64,000 bases of DNA. Origin: Hydractinia symbiolongicarpus. Its lineage: Eukaryota; Cnidaria; Hydrozoa; Anthoathecata; Hydractiniidae. Made by a program: the position numbers and the translations under genes. The stretch's first letter is position 1. Every line of letters begins with the position of its first letter. Below the pieces are notes generated by a model. That model searched no databases. It was not told the origin of the DNA and was given only the letters and a program-made list of their open reading frames with translations. Location of the stretch: assembly GCF_029227915.1 (NCBI RefSeq), contig NC_079888.1, forward strand, positions 16,904,001-16,968,000. Direction: 5' to 3'. This document shows, piece after piece, positions 58,535 to 64,000 of this stretch.

Positions 58535-58966
58535 ACGGCTACATAAATATGATAGGCATTGCAGCAATTAAAACAAAAGAAAATGTTTGCACGTCTAGTA
58601 ATCATTCGTTAACAGGATGGATATGTTAACAGTCGAGTGCAGCAAGCCAAAACAATATGTACAGTAAAAGTCTAAATGCTTTGTCAATAATAGATTGATG
58701 ACCTATTTGTCTTTGCTTTTTCTTTGATCAAGTGTTCTTGTGCAGAGAGAGTGGTTAGTAGAAAGTAATTGCTGCAAAAAAATCTTTTAGTGAATCAGCA
58801 TATCGATTGCCTTACATGACTACGGATGAGCCATTAATTTCTATTATGTTCTGCGTTATTACTCTTGGCTTCCCATTAAATGAAATTGGTTTGGATTTAA
58901 CGCATTGAACACGTTTGTTTGCTAAGCATCTCTGTGCAATAGCAAGGGTAAAAATCTAGCATAAAT

Positions 58967-59040
58967 CACCGCTGATGGGAGTCGAACCCACAACCTTTGA
59001 ATTAGAAGTCCAACGCGCTAGTCCATTGCGCCACAGCGGC
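58967..59040 (-). tRNA. tRNA-Arg-TCT: tRNA-Arg(TCT), copy 117, consensus
   Basis: Copy 117. Identical to consensus; trailer B. Confidence 0.95.
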
Positions 59041-59472
59041 ACGGTAACTGATATTTGATAGGCATTGGAGCAATTTAACCCAACAAAATGTTTGCACATC
59101 TAGTAATCACTCAATAACATGATGGATATGTTAACAGTCGAGTGCAGCAAGCCAAAACAATATGTAGAGTAAAAATCTAAATGCTTTGTCAATAATAGAT
59201 TGATGACCTATTTGGCTTTGCTTTTTCTTTGATCAAGTGTTCTTGTGCAGAAAGAGTGGTTAGTAGAAAGTAATTGCTGCAAAAAAATCTCTTAGTGAAT
59301 CAGCATATGAAATGCCTTAAATGACTACGGAAATTCCATTAAATTCTACTTTGTTCGGCGTTATTAATCTTGGCGTCCCATTAAATGAACTTGGTTTTGA
59401 TTAAACGCATTGAATTCGGTTTGTTTGCGCAGCACCTTTGTTAAATAGCATTGGTAAGAAACTAGCAAAAAT

Positions 59473-59546
59473 CACCGCTGATGGGAGTCGAACCCACAAC
59501 CTTTGAATTAGAAGTCCAACGCGCTAGTCCGGTGCGCCACAGCAGC
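59473..59546 (-). tRNA. tRNA-Arg-TCT: tRNA-Arg(TCT), copy 118
   Basis: Copy 118. A15>C and T16>C in the D-loop/A box; C3>T (wobble). Trailer A. Confidence 0.8.
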
Positions 59547-59978
59547 ACGGCTATATAAATATGATAGGCATTGCAGCAATTAAAACAAAAGAAAATGTTT
59601 GCACATCTAGTAATCATTTGTTAACAGGATGGATATGTTAACAGTCGAGTGCAGCAAGCCAAAACAATATGTAGAGTAAAAATCTAAATGCTTTGTCAAT
59701 AATAGATTGATGACCTATTTGTCTTTGCTTTTTCTTTGATCAAGTGTTCTTGTGCAGAGAGAGTGGTTAGTAGAAAGTAATTGCTGCAAAAAAATCTTTT
59801 AGTGAATCAGCATATCGATTGCCTTACATGACTACGGATGTGCCATTAATTTCTATTATGTTCTGCGTTATTACTCTTGGCTTCCCATTAAATGAAATTG
59901 GTTTGGATTTAACGCATTGAACACGTTTGTTTGCTAAGCATCTCTGTGCAATAGCAAGGGTAAAAATCTAGCATAAAT
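59547..59978. other. Representative class B spacer
   Basis: From copy 118 to 119. The half near the upstream flank is like class A, but after CAGCATAT it reads CGATTGCC, then TTATTACTCTTGGCTTCCC, GGATTTAACGC, GCTAAGCATCTCTG and trailer B. The switch point inside the unit is sharp, so B is a different half-unit rather than a drifted whole unit. No gene seen. Confidence 0.75.
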
Positions 59979-60052
59979 CACCGCTGATGGGAGTCGAACC
60001 CACAACCTTTGAATTAGAAGTCCAACGCGCTAGTCCATTGCGCCACAGCGGC
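59979..60052 (-). tRNA. tRNA-Arg-TCT: tRNA-Arg(TCT), copy 119, consensus
   Basis: Copy 119. Identical to consensus; trailer B. Confidence 0.95.
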
Positions 60053-60483
60053 ACGGTTACTGATATTTGATAGGCATTGGAGCAATTTAACCCAACAAAA
60101 TGTTTGCACATCTAGTAATCATTCGTTAACAGGATGGATATGTTAAAAGTCGAGTGCAGCAAGCCAAAACAATATGTAGAGTAAAAATCTAAATGCTTTG
60201 TCAATAATAGATTGATGACCTATTTGGCTTTGCTTTTTCTTTGATCAAGTGTTCTTGTGCAGAGAGAGTGGTTAGTAGAAAGTAATTACTGCAAAAAAAT
60301 CTTTAGTGAATCAGCATATGGAATGCCTTAAATGACTACGGAAATTCCATTAAATTCTATTTTGTTCGGCGTTATTAATCTTGGCGTCCCAATAAATGAA
60401 CTTGGTTTTGATTAAACACATTGAATTCGGTTTGTTTGCGCAGCACCTTTGTTAAATAGCATTGGTAAGAAACTAGCAAAAAT

Positions 60484-60557
60484 CACCGCTGATGGGAGTC
60501 GCACCCACAACCTTTGAATTAGAAGTCCAACGCGCTGGTCCATTGCGCCACAGCGGC
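60484..60557 (-). tRNA. tRNA-Arg-TCT: tRNA-Arg(TCT), copy 120, T-loop variant
   Basis: Copy 120. T55>G plus D-loop C, as copy 116. Trailer A. Confidence 0.72.
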
Positions 60558-60989
60558 ACGGCTACATTAATATGATAGGCATTGCAGCAATTAAAACAAA
60601 AGAAAATGTTTGCACGTCTAGTAATCATTCGTTAACAGGATGGATATGTTAACAGTCGAGTGCAGCAAGCCAAAACAATATGTACAGTAAAAGTCTAAAT
60701 GCTTTGTCAATAATAGATTGATGACCTATTTGTCTTTGCTTTTTCTTTGATCAAGTGTTCTTGTGCAGAGAGAGTGGTTAGTAGAAAGTAATTGCTGCAA
60801 AAAAATCTTTTAGTGAATCAGCATATCGATTGCCTTACATGACTACGGATGAGCCATTAATTTCTATTATGTTCTGCGTTATTACTCTTGGCTTCCCATT
60901 AAATGAAATTGGTTTGGATTTACCGCATTGAACACGTTTGTTTGCTAAGCATCTCTGTGCAATAGCAAGGGTAAAAATCTAGCATAAAT

Positions 60990-61063
60990 CACCGCTGATG
61001 GGAGTCGAACCCACAACCTTTGAATTAGAAGTCCAACGCGCTAGTCCATTGCGCCACAGCGGC
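60990..61063 (-). tRNA. tRNA-Arg-TCT: tRNA-Arg(TCT), copy 121, consensus
   Basis: Copy 121. Identical to consensus; trailer B. Confidence 0.95.
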
Positions 61064-61495
61064 ACGGTAACTGATATTTGATAGGCATTGGAGCAATTTA
61101 ACCCAACAAAATGTTTGCACATCTAGTAATCACTCAATAACATGATGGATATGTTAACAGTCGAGTGCAGCAAGCCAAAACAATATGTAGAGTAAAAATC
61201 TAAATGCTTTGTCAATAATAGATTGATGACCTATTTGGCTTTGCTTTTTCTTTGATCAAGTGTTCTTGTGCAGAAAGAGTGGTTAGTAGAAAGTAATTGC
61301 TGCAAAAAAATCTCTTAGTGAATCAGCATATGAAATGCCTTAAATGACTACGGAAATTCCATTAAATTCTACTTTGTTCGGCGTTATTAATCTTGGCGTC
61401 CCATTAAATGAACTTGGTTTTGATTAAACGCATTGAATTCGGTTTGTTTGCGCAGCACCTTTGTTAAATAGCATTGGTAAGAAACTAGCAAAAAT

Positions 61496-61569
61496 CACCG
61501 CTGATGGGAGTCGAACCCACAACCTTTGAATTAGAAGTCCAACGCGCTAGTCCGGTGCGCCACAGCAGC
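61496..61569 (-). tRNA. tRNA-Arg-TCT: tRNA-Arg(TCT), copy 122
   Basis: Copy 122. Duplicate of copy 118 (A15>C, T16>C, C3>T). Confidence 0.8.
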
Positions 61570-62001
61570 ACGGCTATATAAATATGATAGGCATTGCAGC
61601 AATTAAAACAAAAGAAAATGTTTGCACATCTAGTAATCATTTGTTAACAGGATGGATATGTTAACAGTCGAGTGCAGCAAGCCAAAACAATATGTAGAGT
61701 AAAAATCTAAATGCTTTGTCAATAATAGATTGATGACCTATTTGTCTTTGCTTTTTCTTTGATCAAGTGTTCTTGTGCAGAGAGAGTGGTTAGTAGAAAG
61801 TAATTGCTGCAAAAAAATCTTTTAGTGAATCAGCATATCGATTGCCTTACATGACTACGGATGTGCCATTAATTTCTATTATGTTCTGCGTTATTACTCT
61901 TGGCTTCCCATTAAATGAAATTGGTTTGGATTTAACGCATTGAACACGTTTGTTTGCTAAGCATCTCTGTGCAATAGCAAGGGTAAAAATCTAGCATAAA
62001 T

Positions 62002-62075
62002 CACCGCTGATGGGAGTCGAACCCACAACCTTTGAATTAGAAGTCCAACGCGCTAGTCCATTGCGCCACAGCGGC
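62002..62075 (-). tRNA. tRNA-Arg-TCT: tRNA-Arg(TCT), copy 123, consensus
   Basis: Copy 123. Identical to consensus; trailer B. Confidence 0.95.
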
Positions 62076-62505
62076 ACGGTTACTGATATTTGATAGGCAT
62101 TGGAGCAATTTAACCCAACAAAATGTTTGCACATCTAGTAATCATTCGTTAACAGGATGGATATGTTAAAAGTCGAGTGCAGCAAGCCAAAACAATATGT
62201 AGAGTAAAAATCTAAATGCTTTGTCAATAATAGATTGATGACCTATTTGGCTTTGCTTTTTCTTTGATCAAGTGTTCTTGTGCAGAGAGAGTGGTTAGTA
62301 GAAAGTAATTACTGCAAAAAATCTTTAGTGAATCAGCATATGGAATGCCTTAAATGACTACGGAAATTCCATTAAATTCTATTTTGTTCGGCGTTATTAA
62401 TCTTGGCGTCCCAATAAATGAACTTGGTTTTGATTAAACACATTGAATTCAGGTTGTTTGCGCAGCACCTTTGTTGAATAGCATTGGTAAGAAACTAGCA
62501 AAAAT

Positions 62506-62579
62506 CAGCGCTGATGGGAGTCGAACCCACAACCTTTGAATTAGAAGTCCAACGCGCTAGTCCATTGCCCCACAGCGGC
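62506..62579 (-). tRNA. tRNA-Arg-TCT: tRNA-Arg(TCT), copy 124
   Basis: Copy 124. G71>C (C2-C71 mismatch), C11>G. Trailer A. Confidence 0.76.
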
Positions 62580-63011
62580 ACGGCTATATAAATATGATAG
62601 GCATTGCAGCGATTTAACCCAAGAAAATGGTTACACATCTAGTAATCACTCAATAACATAATGGATATGTTAACAGTCGAGTGCAGTAAGCCAAAACAAC
62701 ATTTTGAGTAAAAGTCTAAATGCTTTGTCAATATTTAATTGATGACCTATTTGGCTTTGTTTTTTTTTTGATCAAGTGTTCTTGTGCAGAGAGAGTGGTT
62801 AGTAGAAAGTAATTGCTGCAAAAAAATCTCTTAGTGAATCAGCATATGAAATGCCTTAAATGACTACGGAAATTCCATTAAATTCTACTTTGTTCGGCGT
62901 TATTAATCTTGGCGTCCCATTAAATGAACTTGGTTTTGATTAAACGCATTGAATTCGGTTTGTTTGCGCAGCACCTTTGTTAAATAGCATTGGTAAGAAA
63001 CTAGCAAAAAT

Positions 63012-63085
63012 CACGGCTGATGGGAGTCGAACCCACAACCTTTGAATTAGAAGTCCAACGCGCTAGTCCATTGCGCCACAGCGGC
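63012..63085 (-). tRNA. tRNA-Arg-TCT: tRNA-Arg(TCT), copy 125
   Basis: Copy 125. G70>C only (C3-C70 mismatch), as copy 30. Trailer A. Confidence 0.86.
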
Positions 63086-63517
63086 ACGGCTATATAAATA
63101 TGATAGGCATTGCAGCAATTAAAAAAAAAGAAAATGTTTGCACATCTAGTAATCATTCGTTAACAGGATGGATATGTTAACAGTCGAGTGCAGCAAGCCA
63201 AAACAATATGTAGAGAAAAAATCTAAATGCTTTGTCAATAATAGATTGATGACCTATTTGGCTTTGCTTTTCCTTTGATCAAGTGTTCTTGTGCAGAGAG
63301 AGTGGTTAGTAGAAAGTAATTGCTGCAAAAAAACCTTTTAGTGATCAGCATATGGAATGTCTTAAATGACTACGGAAACTCCATTAAGTTCTACTTTGTT
63401 CGGCGTTATTAATCTTGGCGTCCCATTAAATGAACTAGGTTTTGATTAAACGCATTGAATTCGGTTTGTTTTTGCAGCACCTTTGTTAAATAGCATTGGT
63501 AAGAAACTAGCAAAAAT

Positions 63518-63591
63518 CACCGCTGATGGGAGTCGAACACACAACCTTTGAATTAGAAGTCCAACGCGCTAGTTCATTGCGCCACAGCGGC
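63518..63591 (-). tRNA. tRNA-Arg-TCT: tRNA-Arg(TCT), copy 126
   Basis: Copy 126. G19>A (loses G19-C56) and G52>T (T-stem and B box). Trailer A. Function doubtful. Confidence 0.7.
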
Positions 63592-64000
63592 ACGTTTATT
63601 GACATTTGATAGGCATTGGAGCAATTTAACCCAAGAAAATGTTTGCACATCTAGTAATCATTTGTTAACATGATGAATATGTTAACAGTCGAGTGCAGTA
63701 AGCCAAAACAATATGTAGAGTAAGTATATAAATACTTTGTCAATATTAAATTGATGACCTATTTTGTTTTGCTTCTTCTTTGATCAAGTGCCCTTGCGCA
63801 GAGAGAGTAGCTACTAGAAAGTAATTACTGCAAATAAAAAAACTTCTAGTGAATCAGCATATGAAATGCCTTATATGACTACGGAAATTCCATTAATATC
63901 TACTTTGTTCAGCGTTAATAATCTTGGCGTCCCATTAAATGAATTTGGTTTTGATTAAACACATTGAATACGGTTTGTTTGTGCAGCACCTTTGTTAAAT
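63592..64000. other. Partial spacer at right edge, class C
   Basis: Upstream flank of copy 126, GTTAACAT inverted repeat, AGTAGCTACT class C middle and an A-rich tract. The window stops about 35 bp short of where the next tRNA would begin. No gene seen. Confidence 0.85.

Larger units (their letters stand above)
58461..62505. repeat. Four-unit tandem duplication, period 2,023 bp
   Basis: Copies 116-119 recur as 120-123 at offset 2,023. Shared rare marks are the D-loop GTCCGGTG change and C3>T in copies 118 and 122, and GGATGAGCC in the B spacers. One A has been lost in the second block's A-tract near 62,320. Confidence 0.88.
1..64000 (-). repeat. Tandem array of about 506-bp units, each with one tRNA-Arg(TCT)-type gene
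   Basis: 126 head-to-tail units fill the window, every tRNA on the minus strand. Each unit is a 74-nt tRNA plus about 432 bp of AT-rich spacer. The array is open at both ends. Spacers between successive tRNAs all hold the same material: an upstream flank with a GTTAAC inverted repeat, a middle block around a TTGATCAA palindrome, a block starting CAGCATATGG (A/C) or CAGCATATCG (B), and a trailer with a T-run. I found no second gene in any spacer. About 34 copies match the 74-nt consensus exactly, most of them right of 44 kb. This is the organisation of a tRNA gene cluster amplified like a satellite. Whether most copies are transcribed is not visible from sequence. Confidence 0.97.

Noticed and set aside
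1-64000. CRISPR array
   Set aside because: Unit is about 506 bp with related, not unique, spacers and carries a tRNA gene; no cas genes.
1-64000. tRNA-derived SINE family
   Set aside because: Copies are in strict tandem at fixed spacing with no target-site duplications or tails, and the tRNA ends precisely in a T-run terminator.
1-64000. Bacterial or organellar tRNA operon
   Set aside because: No CCA encoded, T-run Pol III stops, long non-coding spacers and no protein genes in 64 kb; a eukaryotic nuclear array fits better.

Overview
The whole window is one uninterrupted tandem array of a short tRNA gene unit. I count 126 tRNA-sized loci, all on the minus strand, spaced about 506 bp apart (mostly 505-510 bp, three units about 466-468 bp). 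Both window edges fall inside a spacer, so the array continues on each side. I see no protein-coding gene, transposon, rRNA, CRISPR or other gene class.

The 74-nt consensus tRNA folds as a standard cloverleaf with anticodon TCT: tRNA-Arg reading AGA. It has internal Pol III A and B boxes, no intron, no encoded CCA, and a T-run just downstream. These features point to a eukaryotic nuclear genome. The body resembles animal Arg-TCT tRNAs, but the species cannot be told from the sequence. The DNA is AT-rich outside the tRNA.

Spacers (about 432 bp) fall into three related families that mix as mosaics. Class A has T5 directly after the tRNA. Class B has a diverged tRNA-proximal half with the T5 shifted about 12 nt further downstream. 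Class C has a diverged middle with an A-rich tract and short perfect palindromes. In evidence lines, 'trailer A' or 'trailer B' means the sequence just downstream of the tRNA on its own strand (lower window coordinates). tRNA positions use standard numbering (G1, D-stem 10-13/22-25, anticodon stem 27-31/39-43, anticodon 34-36, T-stem 49-53/61-65, acceptor 66-72, G73).

Layout: 0-25 kb is rich in variants, including ten of eleven copies whose anticodon is TTT (lysine) on the Arg body, and T-loop G60 variants. 27-36 kb has the most degenerate copies. 36.8-43.9 kb is a near-perfect duplication of seven units. 44-64 kb is the most homogeneous part, where A and B units tend to alternate and most consensus copies lie. 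Multi-unit duplications (2, 3, 4, 5 and 7 units) and hybrid spacers show growth and homogenisation by unequal exchange or gene conversion.
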